Shown: positions 29,926-39,884, counted from the first letter of the stretch. The stretch: 64,000 nucleotides of DNA from Pseudolabrys sp. (GCA_025929185.1 JAICMO010000001.1:1-64000); one strand, 5' to 3'. Numbers and translations are program-made. Notes: generated by a model not told the origin, from the sequence alone.

Positions 29926-32900
29926 ATGGCCCAGATGTCCGGCCGAATTACGCTCGTTCAGGAGGGCAGATTCCTTCTAGAGAGCGACGGCGGCGGCCAT
30001 CGGCTTTTCGTTACCTCTGCTGAACTTGGTTTTAATCCCGAGGACCTGCGTTCGTTAAGCCGTGCGCAGCGGCGGATCACGGTCCACTATCACGAACCGG
30101 AGCACCTTATCGCCGGGGTGGCTGAGGCGATCGATATTGCCGACGGCGCAAACAATGGCCGACCCGCTGCGCATCACGGCCTTTCCGACACGGTTCGCGG
30201 TTTCCTGCGCGATTGGTCGCTGCCGCGGCAATTGGCCGGCCAAAGCAACCGATCAGATGCTGCAAAGAGCACGGAATCGCGACAGCTACGGGCGCGGCTG
30301 GCCGATGCAGACAACGTTGGTACGAGCATTTGCGGCTACTGCGCCGTCGGATGCGCCCAGTTGGTCTATACCAAGCAAGGCCGAGTCATTCACGTCGAAG
30401 GCGATCCGCGCAGCCCGATCAACCAGGGCACCCTTTGCCCAAAGGGCGCTGCAACGCTCGATTTGCTGAACAGTCCGCAACGGCTCAATGCCGTTCTCTA
30501 TCGTGCACCGGGTTCCGATCATTGGGAACGCAAACCGCTCGACTGGGCAATGGATCGCATCGCGCAGCTCATAAAGCGGACCCGAGACGAGACATTCGTC
30601 GAAAAGCTGCCAAACAGCACGACCGTCAATCACACCATCGGAATAGGATCGCTCGGCGGGGCGACCCTGGACAACGAAGAAAATTACTTGATCAAGAAGT
30701 TGTTCGGCGGGGGCCTCGGCATGGTGGGGATCGAGAACCAGGCACGCGTCTGCCATAGCGCGTCAGTGCCGAGCCTTGGCGCTACCTACGGTCGCGGCGC
30801 AGCGACCCTGCCGCAATGGGATCTGGCGAATTCGGATTGTATCGTGGTGATGGGCTCCAACATGGCGGAGAACCATCCGGTCGCTTTCCGCTTCGTTGTT
30901 CAGGCGAAAGAAAAGGGCGCGACGATCATTCATGTTGATCCGCGCTTCACGCGGACGTCTGCGCTTGCGGACATTTATGCGTCGATCCGCACCGGCTCGG
31001 ATATCGCTTTCCTCGGCGGCATCATCCATTACATCCTGGAAAACGATCTCTGGTTCAGGGAGTACGCGCTCAATTACACCAACATTGCCACCATCATCGA
31101 TGACCGCTTCAAGGATACCGACCAGCTCGACGGATTCTTCTCGGGTTGGAATCCGGAAAAGGATTGTTATCAGTACGAGTCGTGGCAGTACAAAGGGGAG
31201 GCGGTACCGTCCTCGTTATCCGACCATGCAGTTAACACGACGGAGTCATTCAGCGAAAAGACCAAACGGATGGAGAAAGGGCCGCCGCCTCAGGATCGCA
31301 CGCTTCAACATCCCAATTGCGTCTACCAGATCATGCGGCGGCATTATGCGAGGTATACGCCGGAAATGGTGGAGCGCATCACCGGCTGCCCGAAGGAGAC
31401 TTTCATCAAGATCGCCGAGGCGCTGGTGCGCAATTCAGGTCCCGAACGCACCGGCGCATTTTGCTATGCCGTTGCCTGGACCCACCACACCACTGGCGTT
31501 CAGATCATTCGCGCCGCTGCGATCATTCAGGGGCTGCTCGGCAATACCGGTCGGCCGGGGGGAGGCATTTTAGCGCTACGGGGACATTGCAGCATCCAGG
31601 GCAGCACCGACATTCCGACACTCTATAACATGCTGCCGACGTATTTGCCGCAGCCGCAGGCTTATAAAGCACACGCCAGCTTCTCAGAGTTCTTGAAATC
31701 CGAAACCACTCCGACGGGGTGGTGGCACAATTTTCCGAAATACGCGGTGAGTCTGCTGAAGGCTTGGTACGGCGAGCACGCCACGCGCGCAAACGACTGG
31801 GGCTACGAGTGGATTCCCAAGATCGTCGGCGATCACTCGCAGTTGCCGATGACGCTTGCCATGCGTGACGGGATCATCCGCGGCATGCTGTTTCTGGGCC
31901 AAAATCCGGTCATCGGCGGCAGCAATTCGCGGCTGATCGAGCGCGGCCTCGCAAGACTTGAATGGATGGTGGTGCGCGACATCACGGAGACGGAAACGGC
32001 CGGTTTCTGGCGCGCCGGCCAGCTTGTTCGCAGCGGAGAACTGCGCACCGAAGATATCAAGACAGAAGTATTTCTGATGCCCGCCTCACTCCCCGGCGAA
32101 AAGGGCGGCACCTTCACGAACACGCATCGATTGATTCAGTGGCACGACAAAGTCGCCGACGCTCCCGGCGATAATCGCTCGGAATTGTGGTTCATCTATC
32201 ACCTCGGCCGGAAGTTGCGCGAGCTTTACGCCGATAGCGATCAGAAAAAAGACATCCCACTGAAAAACCTTACGTGGAAATACCCGTTGGAGGACGAGCG
32301 GGGCGAGCCCAGCGCGGAAGCCGTGCTCAAGGAGATGAACGGGTACACCGTCACTGATCGCAAGCAGATTGAAAAATTCCAGTCGTTGAAGGACGACGGT
32401 TCGACCGCCTGCGGCGCCTGGCTTTACTGCGGGGTCTTTCCGGGGGCCAAAACAAACAAATCGCGGTCACGAATACCGGACGGACCCGACGGCCCCGGCA
32501 CCCATCTCGGCTGGGGATTTGCGTGGCCGGCCAATCGGCGAACGATGTACAACCGCGCTTCAGCCGACGCGCAAGGACGCCCGTGGTCCGAGCGCAAGAA
32601 AATGATGTGGTGGGATGCGGCCAAAGGAAAATGGGACGGAACGGACTCGCTCGATTTCGAGCCGACGAAGCCGCCTGATTTCGAGCCGGATTGGCAAAAA
32701 GAGCCGACGGGCATGGATGCGCTCGATGGCCGGGCGGCGTTCATTATGATTGCCGACGGCCGCGCTTCGCTTTTCGTGCCGACCGGTTTGAAGGATGGTC
32801 CGTTGCCCGCGCATTATGAGCCGGTCGAATCGCCGGTCCGAAATGCGCTTTACAAGCAGCAGGACAATCCGGTCGCGAAAAAATGGGAGCGCGAGGACAA

Positions 32901-33384
32901 TCGCTATCATGCGCCGGGGGACGAGCGCTATCCTTACTCGCTGACAACCTACCGGCTGACCGAGCACCATTCCGGCGCGATCCCAACGCGTGCGGTGCCG
33001 GTCACCGCCGAATTGCAGCCTGAAGGATTTGCGGAAATTCCGCCGGAACTCGCGCGCGAGCTTGGCATCGAGAATCTCGATTGGGTCGTTATCTCGACTG
33101 CGCGCGGAGAAATCGAAACGCGAGCGATGATTACGGAGCGGCTCAGGCCATTCATGATCGATGGCCGCAGAATCTATCAGATCGGCATGTTATGGCATTA
33201 CGGCTGGTCGGGATATGCGACAGGCGACATTGCCAATGCGCTCACCGCGGTCGTCGGCGAGCCGAATACCAGCATCCATGAGAATAAATCCTTGACCTGC
33301 AACCTGCGTAAGGGGCGGCTGAGCGGTCGCCGGCCAAATGCGCCGCAAGAGCACGCGCACGCCACCGACACGGTCATCGCATAG
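29926..33384 (+). CDS. Molybdopterin oxidoreductase, formate dehydrogenase-N-like catalytic subunit (Cys version)
   Basis: CGYCAVGCAQLVY...GTLCPKGA 4Fe-4S motif; NQARVCHSASVPSLGATYGRGAAT aligned by eye to the Sec/Cys site; C-terminal molydop_binding region. Confidence 0.92.
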   Translation: MAQMSGRITLVQEGRFLLESDGGGHRLFVTSAELGFNPEDLRSLSRAQRRITVHYHEPEHLIAGVAEAIDIADGANNGRPAAHHGLSDTVRGFLRDWSLPRQLAGQSNRSDAAKSTESRQLRARLADADNVGTSICGYCAVGCAQLVYTKQGRVIHVEGDPRSPINQGTLCPKGAATLDLLNSPQRLNAVLYRAPGSDHWERKPLDWAMDRIAQLIKRTRDETFVEKLPNSTTVNHTIGIGSLGGATLDNEENYLIKKLFGGGLGMVGIENQARVCHSASVPSLGATYGRGAATLPQWDLANSDCIVVMGSNMAENHPVAFRFVVQAKEKGATIIHVDPRFTRTSALADIYASIRTGSDIAFLGGIIHYILENDLWFREYALNYTNIATIIDDRFKDTDQLDGFFSGWNPEKDCYQYESWQYKGEAVPSSLSDHAVNTTESFSEKTKRMEKGPPPQDRTLQHPNCVYQIMRRHYARYTPEMVERITGCPKETFIKIAEALVRNSGPERTGAFCYAVAWTHHTTGVQIIRAAAIIQGLLGNTGRPGGGILALRGHCSIQGSTDIPTLYNMLPTYLPQPQAYKAHASFSEFLKSETTPTGWWHNFPKYAVSLLKAWYGEHATRANDWGYEWIPKIVGDHSQLPMTLAMRDGIIRGMLFLGQNPVIGGSNSRLIERGLARLEWMVVRDITETETAGFWRAGQLVRSGELRTEDIKTEVFLMPASLPGEKGGTFTNTHRLIQWHDKVADAPGDNRSELWFIYHLGRKLRELYADSDQKKDIPLKNLTWKYPLEDERGEPSAEAVLKEMNGYTVTDRKQIEKFQSLKDDGSTACGAWLYCGVFPGAKTNKSRSRIPDGPDGPGTHLGWGFAWPANRRTMYNRASADAQGRPWSERKKMMWWDAAKGKWDGTDSLDFEPTKPPDFEPDWQKEPTGMDALDGRAAFIMIADGRASLFVPTGLKDGPLPAHYEPVESPVRNALYKQQDNPVAKKWEREDNRYHAPGDERYPYSLTTYRLTEHHSGAIPTRAVPVTAELQPEGFAEIPPELARELGIENLDWVVISTARGEIETRAMITERLRPFMIDGRRIYQIGMLWHYGWSGYATGDIANALTAVVGEPNTSIHENKSLTCNLRKGRLSGRRPNAPQEHAHATDTVIA

Positions 33385-33393
33385 GAGCCGAGG

Positions 33394-34293
33394 ATGACCA
33401 TCCATCCGCGCGCACCAAAGGATCCGCGATCGATTCTGCCGGGCCTCATTCCGGACGAGTCGGAGTTGACCGCGGGGGTGAAAATCGAAGCCGGTCGTCA
33501 ATATGGTTTTTTCACCGATACGACTTTGTGCATCGGTTGCAAGGCCTGCGAAGTGGCTTGCAAGGAATGGAACGCGCTGCCCGCCGAAAATCTGACACTG
33601 ACGGGGATGAGCTACGATAACACAGGCGCGCTGTCGGCCAATACGTGGCGGCACGTGGCGTTCGTCGAGAAGGTGCGCGATGGCAAAGCCGACGGCACGA
33701 TGCTGATGCCGCCGTTCCAAAGTCATTGGAAAATGATGAGCGACGTCTGCAAGCATTGCGACAACGCGCCGTGCCAGGAGGCGTGCCCGACCGGCGCGCT
33801 TTTCCGCACCGAATTCGACACCGTCGTTGTTCAGCAGGATATCTGCAACGGCTGCGGCTATTGCGTGCCCGCGTGCCCGTTCGGCGTCATCGACCTTAGC
33901 CATTTCGACGGGAAGGCGCACAAGTGCACGCTCTGTTACGACCGATTGAAGGTGGGCCTGGAGCCGGCCTGCGCGAAATCCTGTCCGACTAACTCGATCC
34001 AGTTCGGCGAACTATCGGAACTGCATGAACGGGCCAACCGGAGGGTCGCTTCATTGCATGATCAGGGCGCGCACGACGCCTACCTTTACGGCGCGCCGGA
34101 GACGCCGGGTGCAACCGGTGGCCTCAACCATTTGCATGCATTCTTTCTGCTGACCGATCGGCCGGAAGTATACAATCTGCCGTCGCATCCCTCGCGCGGA
34201 GCCAATCGTGTGTTGCCGAGCCTCATCGCGGGCATCGCTACGGCCATCGTCCTGACCGGGGCCGCGTTCGGTTTTCTGCTAACGACGCTATAG
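33394..34293 (+). CDS. 4Fe-4S ferredoxin-type beta subunit with C-terminal TM helix (FdhB/FdoH-like)
   Basis: CIGCKACEVACKEWN, CKHCDNAPCQEACPTGALF, CNGCGYCVPACPFGV, CTLCYDRL cysteine clusters; C-terminal hydrophobic helix. Confidence 0.94.
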   Translation: MTIHPRAPKDPRSILPGLIPDESELTAGVKIEAGRQYGFFTDTTLCIGCKACEVACKEWNALPAENLTLTGMSYDNTGALSANTWRHVAFVEKVRDGKADGTMLMPPFQSHWKMMSDVCKHCDNAPCQEACPTGALFRTEFDTVVVQQDICNGCGYCVPACPFGVIDLSHFDGKAHKCTLCYDRLKVGLEPACAKSCPTNSIQFGELSELHERANRRVASLHDQGAHDAYLYGAPETPGATGGLNHLHAFFLLTDRPEVYNLPSHPSRGANRVLPSLIAGIATAIVLTGAAFGFLLTTL

Positions 34294-34300
34294 GATTTGT

Positions 34301-35251
34301 GTGATGGACGCGAGGACATCAGCGTTGGCAACGCCGGCCGGCAAAATTCCGACGTATTATGGCCGCCCGGCCATCAAGCCGAGCCTCTACGGTTGGATCG
34401 TTGCGCTTTACATTTTCGTCGGCGGTTTAGCTGCCGGCGTGCAGATCATGGTCACCGCCGCTGAGCTTCTCGCGATTCCCGGTAGTGGTAACGTCTCGTT
34501 CGTCGGGCGGGCCATTGCGCTTGCGCTCGCGATCTTCGGTGGAATCCTGTTGATCATCGATCTGCATACCAAGAGCCGATTTTACAACATGCTCCGGATT
34601 TTTCGGCCGACCTCGCCGATGTCGATCGGCACCTATGCGCTGATCGGCTTCGGATTCTGGAGCCTTGTCGCATTCATCGCACAGGCGGTGGGCGCGTCAT
34701 TGATTGGGCTCGTCTGCGGCTGTTTCGCCGCGGTGACCGGCTGGTGGATGGCGAGCTATACGGCCTCGCTGCTCGCGGCCACGGCAACCCCGCTGTGGGC
34801 GGCAGCGCCAAAGCTTCTTGCCGTGCGCTTCGCAGCCTCCGCGCTCGCGACAGGGGCTGCGGCGGCATGCCTCATTTCGCTCGGCGTCAGCGCGAATCCC
34901 GGTCTGCCGCGCGCATTCGGCAATCTCGGCGCGCTGGCGCTCTTCATTCAGCTTGTCGCCTCGATTGGATCGGCCGCAATCTATCGAAAGGTTGGCGTGA
35001 ACGATCCCTTGCAAGGTTGGCCGTGGGGTCCTCTCTACATCGCCGGTGTGCAGCTTGCCGGAATCCTGGCGCCGCTTGTGCTTTACGTGCTGGCTAATTT
35101 CTTTCACGGCGCGGGGACGACCTTTTGGCTTATCGCGTCGGGTTTGGCGCTGTGCGGCGGCTTGTTGATGCGCGCAGTCGTTCTGCTTGCCGGCAATGCA
35201 TCCGCTCGTCGTCCTGAGGACTATTTTAGCTTCGCTCAAGAGCGAGGATAG
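34301..35251 (+). CDS. NrfD/PsrC-type membrane anchor subunit
   Basis: Multiple hydrophobic helices; YGRPAIKPSLYGWIVALYIFVGGLAAGVQIM; operon context; GTG start. Confidence 0.88.
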   Translation: MMDARTSALATPAGKIPTYYGRPAIKPSLYGWIVALYIFVGGLAAGVQIMVTAAELLAIPGSGNVSFVGRAIALALAIFGGILLIIDLHTKSRFYNMLRIFRPTSPMSIGTYALIGFGFWSLVAFIAQAVGASLIGLVCGCFAAVTGWWMASYTASLLAATATPLWAAAPKLLAVRFAASALATGAAAACLISLGVSANPGLPRAFGNLGALALFIQLVASIGSAAIYRKVGVNDPLQGWPWGPLYIAGVQLAGILAPLVLYVLANFFHGAGTTFWLIASGLALCGGLLMRAVVLLAGNASARRPEDYFSFAQERG

Positions 35252-35259
35252 GAGGCAAC

Positions 35260-35565
35260 TTGAATCAACCGGAACCTCACATCCGCGCACATGGGGAAGA
35301 CGCGCTTAAAGAACTCGATCGATTGAAATCAGGTGGCGGGACGGAAATCAAAGAGCGGATTGCGCACGTCATTGATCAACTCGTCTTGATGCGCAACGAA
35401 CTAATCGCTGCGCAGCGCGGCGGCAAGCCGGTCGATGAATGGCTGGCGCGCACGAACGCGATCTTGAGCTCGATCTTCGGCACCGAATTTCCAAAAGGCG
35501 GCCTGCAATGGAAGCGCATCTGTGAATCAAGGGATGCACTCCGTAATCTCCTCGGCAACGCATGA
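35260..35565 (+). CDS. Small hypothetical protein of the formate dehydrogenase-like operon
   Basis: TTG start preceded by GGAGG; 101 aa, 8 nt after the NrfD-like gene, same strand. Confidence 0.65.
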   Translation: MNQPEPHIRAHGEDALKELDRLKSGGGTEIKERIAHVIDQLVLMRNELIAAQRGGKPVDEWLARTNAILSSIFGTEFPKGGLQWKRICESRDALRNLLGNA

Positions 35566-35991
35566 TTTAAGCTTCTTGAGAACGGCGCCTCCATCTAGAA
35601 TCACGCCGATGTGGCTGTGACATTCGGTTCTTTCATCGACGCCGGCTTTTGGCTCTCTGCGCCCGCTTGCCGCCGATCCCGATCCACGCGAGTTATCCGA
35701 AACGCTGCTGGGCCATTCAATGCGGTATGCCACGACGATCGGAGTGGCTGATTGTCGAGGGTTAGCCGTGCCTAGTTTATGCTGGTCAGTCTGGAACGCG
35801 CGGCCGAAGCCGCCGTGTTCTCGCCAACGTCGACGCGTTTATGATGCTCGAATTGCGTTATGACAAAGCCGCCGCGGTTCTCGGAGATGAGTGAGGCGGA
35901 GAACCGATCGAACCGGATGCTGAAGGTGATAAGCCGACCTTTGGTAGGCACGGGCTCATTCGATGGGCATCAGAGGAAAGCGAACTGCGGG

Positions 35992-36351
35992 ATGAAGGCG
36001 ACCAAGAACACTATCATTCATGTGGCACGAGTGTTCGGAATGGTCCTGCTCGGCCTTGTCGTCGTTTTGACATTAGCTCCGCCTCGGTTTCGCCCCTATA
36101 CGGCGGTGCCCCACATTCTCGAGCATGGGAGCATTTTTCTTCTCGTGGGACTGGCATTCGCTATGGGTTATCCCGAGCGGGTGCTGCGGGTCACGATTAG
36201 CCTGGTGTTATTTTGCGCCATACTGGAAGTAGCACAGGTTTTCGTTCCAGGCCGCCATGCTCGCTTGAGCGATTTCTTGGTCGACGCTGCTGCGGCTTGC
36301 GTTGGGACCGTTGTAGGGCGCCTATTGGCGCGGGCGATTCGTCTCGCGTAG
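35992..36351 (+). CDS. VanZ-like family membrane protein
   Basis: LAPPRFRPYTAVPHILEHGSIFLLVGLAFAMGYP and ILEVAQVFVPGRHARLSDFLVDAAAACVGTVVG. Confidence 0.85.
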   Translation: MKATKNTIIHVARVFGMVLLGLVVVLTLAPPRFRPYTAVPHILEHGSIFLLVGLAFAMGYPERVLRVTISLVLFCAILEVAQVFVPGRHARLSDFLVDAAAACVGTVVGRLLARAIRLA

Positions 36352-36575
36352 AGGATTGACCGAATTGCCGAGCACCGGCTGTGACATCCGAATGCGCCGG
36401 GCAGGCAGGGCGGCCTCTTGCCTGCAGCTTGGGACATAGCGTCAGCAGCTCTCTGGCACATGTGTCTGCGCACCGCCGATCTACCGAGGCGCTGATCAGA
36501 TTGGGGAAAATGGTCGAATGGAACATCGAAGCGTGGAGGTCGTTATAGGCGCGTACAACGCGTACAGGAGTAGCC

Positions 36576-37268
36576 ATGCAGCTCACGCCTGCTTCCGTCG
36601 CCCTTGTGCGGGGTGCAGCAGTCCAGCAGGTGCATCGCGCCGAAACGCACGAGATCGCTCCCGGGGCAGGGAGCGGCATGAATTCGCCGCCTACCATATT
36701 ACCGGCGGGACGCGTACTATTCTGGCAAGGCGACGACCAGCGGCAGCAGATCGAGATTTGTAAAGGCCTGGTACGCGCCGTACGGCTCTTCGGCAATGGA
36801 CGACGTCAGATTCTCGCATTCTACTGGCCAGGGGACATTATTCGGGCTATTCGCGGCTCATCCTACTCATATACGGCCGAAACGGTTAGCCAGTGCGAAT
36901 TGCGCTGGTGCAGCGAGGTGCACCTTGCTTGCGGCCCCACGAACCGATCCGGTGCGGATCAGATCCTCGGACAAGTCCTGCCGTTGCTCACGGCAATTGC
37001 CCAGAAAAGCACCGTCGCGCGTTTGGCGTGGTTTTTACTGCGGGTCCGGAATCATTTGCCCCCCGACCCCCGGATAGAAGGAGTGTTGAGGATCGTGTTT
37101 CCACGCGCCGATATCGCTGACTATCTGGGTATGTCAGTGGAAACTGTTTGTCGGACGTTGTCGGATTTCAAGACACGGCATCTGATCGATCTTCCAACCC
37201 GCAAAACTCTGCGGATTCGGGATGTCTCCCGCCTGCGAAAAATCGCGCAAGGGTGGTCGGCGTTCTGA
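36576..37268 (+). CDS. Crp/Fnr family transcriptional regulator
   Basis: cNMP-like N-domain and HTH IVFPRADIADYLGMSVETVCRTLSDFKTRHLI; no N-terminal Fnr cysteine cluster. Confidence 0.9.
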   Translation: MQLTPASVALVRGAAVQQVHRAETHEIAPGAGSGMNSPPTILPAGRVLFWQGDDQRQQIEICKGLVRAVRLFGNGRRQILAFYWPGDIIRAIRGSSYSYTAETVSQCELRWCSEVHLACGPTNRSGADQILGQVLPLLTAIAQKSTVARLAWFLLRVRNHLPPDPRIEGVLRIVFPRADIADYLGMSVETVCRTLSDFKTRHLIDLPTRKTLRIRDVSRLRKIAQGWSAF

Positions 37269-37336
37269 ACAAGACGTAAAAGGCGCCTAGCGCAGTATGC
37301 CTGCCTGACATTGTACGGCCCGCGGCATCGCTGAGC

Positions 37337-38533
37337 TCATCGAGCTGAGCGCGCGAGGCGCCTTGAAATCCGCCGCGAAACGAATCCAGCTCCCACCGCA
37401 AACCGCATCAGTGGACCGAAGCAATTGGCGGCGGCGGGACCGACGAAATAAAGTCCGGGAATTGACGATTCAAATTGCGAAGACAGAACGGGAGTCCATT
37501 CGACGTGTTGAAGACGGCCGCGGAGATCATCGTCGAGAAAGGTCAACGCACGCAAATCGACGCGATATCCAGTAGCTGCGATCACATGCTCCGTCGTAAG
37601 CCGCTTCTCGCCGCCACTAGCGGTTTGGAATCGCAGCTCCACATCAGAGTCGCGATGCGAGGCTTGCCGCAAGCGATGTCCTTCAATGATTTGAACGCGA
37701 CCCACCACCCGATCGTGCATGAACCAGCCGCCACCCGGCCCAAGATGATTCTTGACGATGCGCAAGCGGGTTTCGCGGGGAAGAAGATAGAATGCTAATG
37801 GTGCGTCGGTGTAGAATCGTGACCTCCACCCTGGTCCAATGCCGGACATTGGATTCCGTACTCGCTCGTGCAGCGGGCGCGGCAATTGCATTTTGGTCAT
37901 GAGAACGATGGCTCGGCGAGCGATGAGACGCACCTTGGCGCCTTGCTCGTGAACGAGTGCCGCCAAATCGATTGCCGATGCGCCTCCTCCGAGTACGATA
38001 ACGTCCTTGTTCTTCAGACCGGACAGATCTCCATAGTCGGCGCTGTGCGACCGGTGCTCCGGCGGAATTTTTTTGAGTTCGGCCGGCACGTTACGAAAGT
38101 AGGAAAGACCAACCGCTATCACGACATTTCGGGCCGCAAACGAGGTCCCATCATCAACGTCCAAATGGAACGCGGATGTGCCTGGATTGTGATGGATCGC
38201 GACGATATTTCTCTGCTCGAGATGAGGAACCAATCGTTCCTGAAATGCGCGACCGTAAGAGACAAAGACGTCGAGCGGAATAGGGTGACCCATATCGGCA
38301 TAGGGCAAAGCATTCTGCTTGCAGAAGTCCTGGAGGGTGAGTGTCGCTCCCGGATCAAAAAGGCTCGAAGCAAACCCTTCCGACTTGAGCAGCATTCCAC
38401 GCGGCATCTCCGTTTTCCAACTGTGCATGGCGTGGCCGAAAATTCGATGCTCGACACCTCGTTTCTGCAAAAAGGCGGAAATCGACAATCCGTATGGTCC
38501 AGCCCCTACGATGGCAGTACAAACTGATGGCAC
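37337..38533 (-). CDS. FAD/NAD(P)-binding oxidoreductase (flavin monooxygenase-like)
   Basis: TAIVGAGPYGLSISAFLQKRG and VIVLGGGASAIDLAALVHEQGAKV Rossmann motifs; EHVIAATGYRVDL. Confidence 0.9.
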   Translation of the reverse strand: MPSVCTAIVGAGPYGLSISAFLQKRGVEHRIFGHAMHSWKTEMPRGMLLKSEGFASSLFDPGATLTLQDFCKQNALPYADMGHPIPLDVFVSYGRAFQERLVPHLEQRNIVAIHHNPGTSAFHLDVDDGTSFAARNVVIAVGLSYFRNVPAELKKIPPEHRSHSADYGDLSGLKNKDVIVLGGGASAIDLAALVHEQGAKVRLIARRAIVLMTKMQLPRPLHERVRNPMSGIGPGWRSRFYTDAPLAFYLLPRETRLRIVKNHLGPGGGWFMHDRVVGRVQIIEGHRLRQASHRDSDVELRFQTASGGEKRLTTEHVIAATGYRVDLRALTFLDDDLRGRLQHVEWTPVLSSQFESSIPGLYFVGPAAANCFGPLMRFAVGAGFVSRRISRRLARSAR

Positions 38534-38534
38534 A

Positions 38535-39884
38535 CTATTCCTCCACGTTGCTAATCAACTCTAGCTGGTTGTGCGCTTGCTGCGCCGGGTCGCCCATGAG
38601 TTTCCGTGTATCCAGAGGGGCTGCACCGCGCTGGCGCAATTTTTTCCAAAACTGTCTCAGCAAGCCACCCTTGCTCGCCATCTTGAAGCAAGCGGCAATG
38701 AATTCTGGTTCTTCCCACGGGACGTCATGACGTCCTGACGTGAGGTGGGGGCTAAAGGGCGAGCGCAGCCACTCCTGCGGAAAGAGCGTAATGATTTCGT
38801 CGCTCGGATTCGCCGGTTTAGCCGCTGTCACGGCTCCGGTCAGATGCTGAAAAAGTTGAGCGGGCAGCGAAGTACCGTCGCGCAATTTCAAGTGACAAAT
38901 CGGTGTAACGCGTGGGTTCATCTCGAGAAGCCATGCCCGGCCTTCATCATCGATAATGAAGTCGAAGCCTACGAATCCCGACAACTTCAGGTGATCGACT
39001 AGCACGGCGGCAGCTCGCGTCATTTCAGGATGGTCAATGACACGAACCACTGTGGCAGGTCCAGTCTCATATAACGTTGCGAGTGCCTCGACACTGATAC
39101 CATTGAGAATTTGTCCATGCAGGCAAAACACCGCGCGATTCGCAGGCCGGCCAGCTATATATGGCTGCGTCGTAACGACACGCCGATAATGCGGAGGGAA
39201 GTAGCGCGCCAACGGCGTCTCGCGCGCCGCGACACGCGTGAATGCGTTACTCCACATGAGATCGTGAAACGATCTGCGCGCTTGCTGCTCATTGGATGCG
39301 ATGCGGACGCCATTGCCTCCCCATGACCCATCCGCCTTCAATACGATTGGAAAAGTGCTAGAGGCCAGTTGCCGAACGAGAGCCGCCTCATCGGGTATGA
39401 TTGTCGTCTCAGGACATCGAATCCCGCTCGCCCATGCCACTTGCATGAAGTTGCTTTTGGCCGCCGCGACTGCGAATGAACTCGGCTCGCCGAGCGAGAA
39501 TTCGATCAGCTTTTGAATTCGCTGCGAAACCGAATTAATGGAGAGCCGTTCGCGCCCATGCAACCGATGCAGATCGAGAATGGCTTGGTCATCGGAGCCG
39601 ACAACGATCGAAGGCGCCCAGGATACGATTGCATTTCGCAACGATATGAGCGGTGCGACGGCAAGATAGCGATAGTGACGAGCGATCGCCCGTGTTGTCC
39701 GAACGAGATCGCCCGTCGGGGAAAGTGCGGCGACGTCGAATCCGGCCGCCTTTAGTCCAAGGGCCACGCGAACCCCGAGCGGCCATGACTTTGTGGTTAT
39801 AATAAGCGCCCTGGGGGATGTTACCTCTTTGGCCATCGACGTGTATGCGTCCAGGGCGGAGGGTGGCCAAGAACCACCGTTCAA
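38535..39884 (-). CDS. ATP-grasp domain protein (carboxylate ligase-like)
   Basis: FPIVLKADGSWGGNGVRIASN, GFVGFDFIIDDEGRAWLLEMNPRVTPICHL. Confidence 0.88.
   Translation of the reverse strand: MNGGSWPPSALDAYTSMAKEVTSPRALIITTKSWPLGVRVALGLKAAGFDVAALSPTGDLVRTTRAIARHYRYLAVAPLISLRNAIVSWAPSIVVGSDDQAILDLHRLHGRERLSINSVSQRIQKLIEFSLGEPSSFAVAAAKSNFMQVAWASGIRCPETTIIPDEAALVRQLASSTFPIVLKADGSWGGNGVRIASNEQQARRSFHDLMWSNAFTRVAARETPLARYFPPHYRRVVTTQPYIAGRPANRAVFCLHGQILNGISVEALATLYETGPATVVRVIDHPEMTRAAAVLVDHLKLSGFVGFDFIIDDEGRAWLLEMNPRVTPICHLKLRDGTSLPAQLFQHLTGAVTAAKPANPSDEIITLFPQEWLRSPFSPHLTSGRHDVPWEEPEFIAACFKMASKGGLLRQFWKKLRQRGAAPLDTRKLMGDPAQQAHNQLELISNVEE

Noticed and set aside
35566-35860. Gap containing a short LLGHSMRYATT-like reading that vaguely recalls a tyrosine recombinase tail
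   Set aside because: Too short, interrupted, and lacks the catalytic R..H..R..Y context; could not support a mobile-element call.
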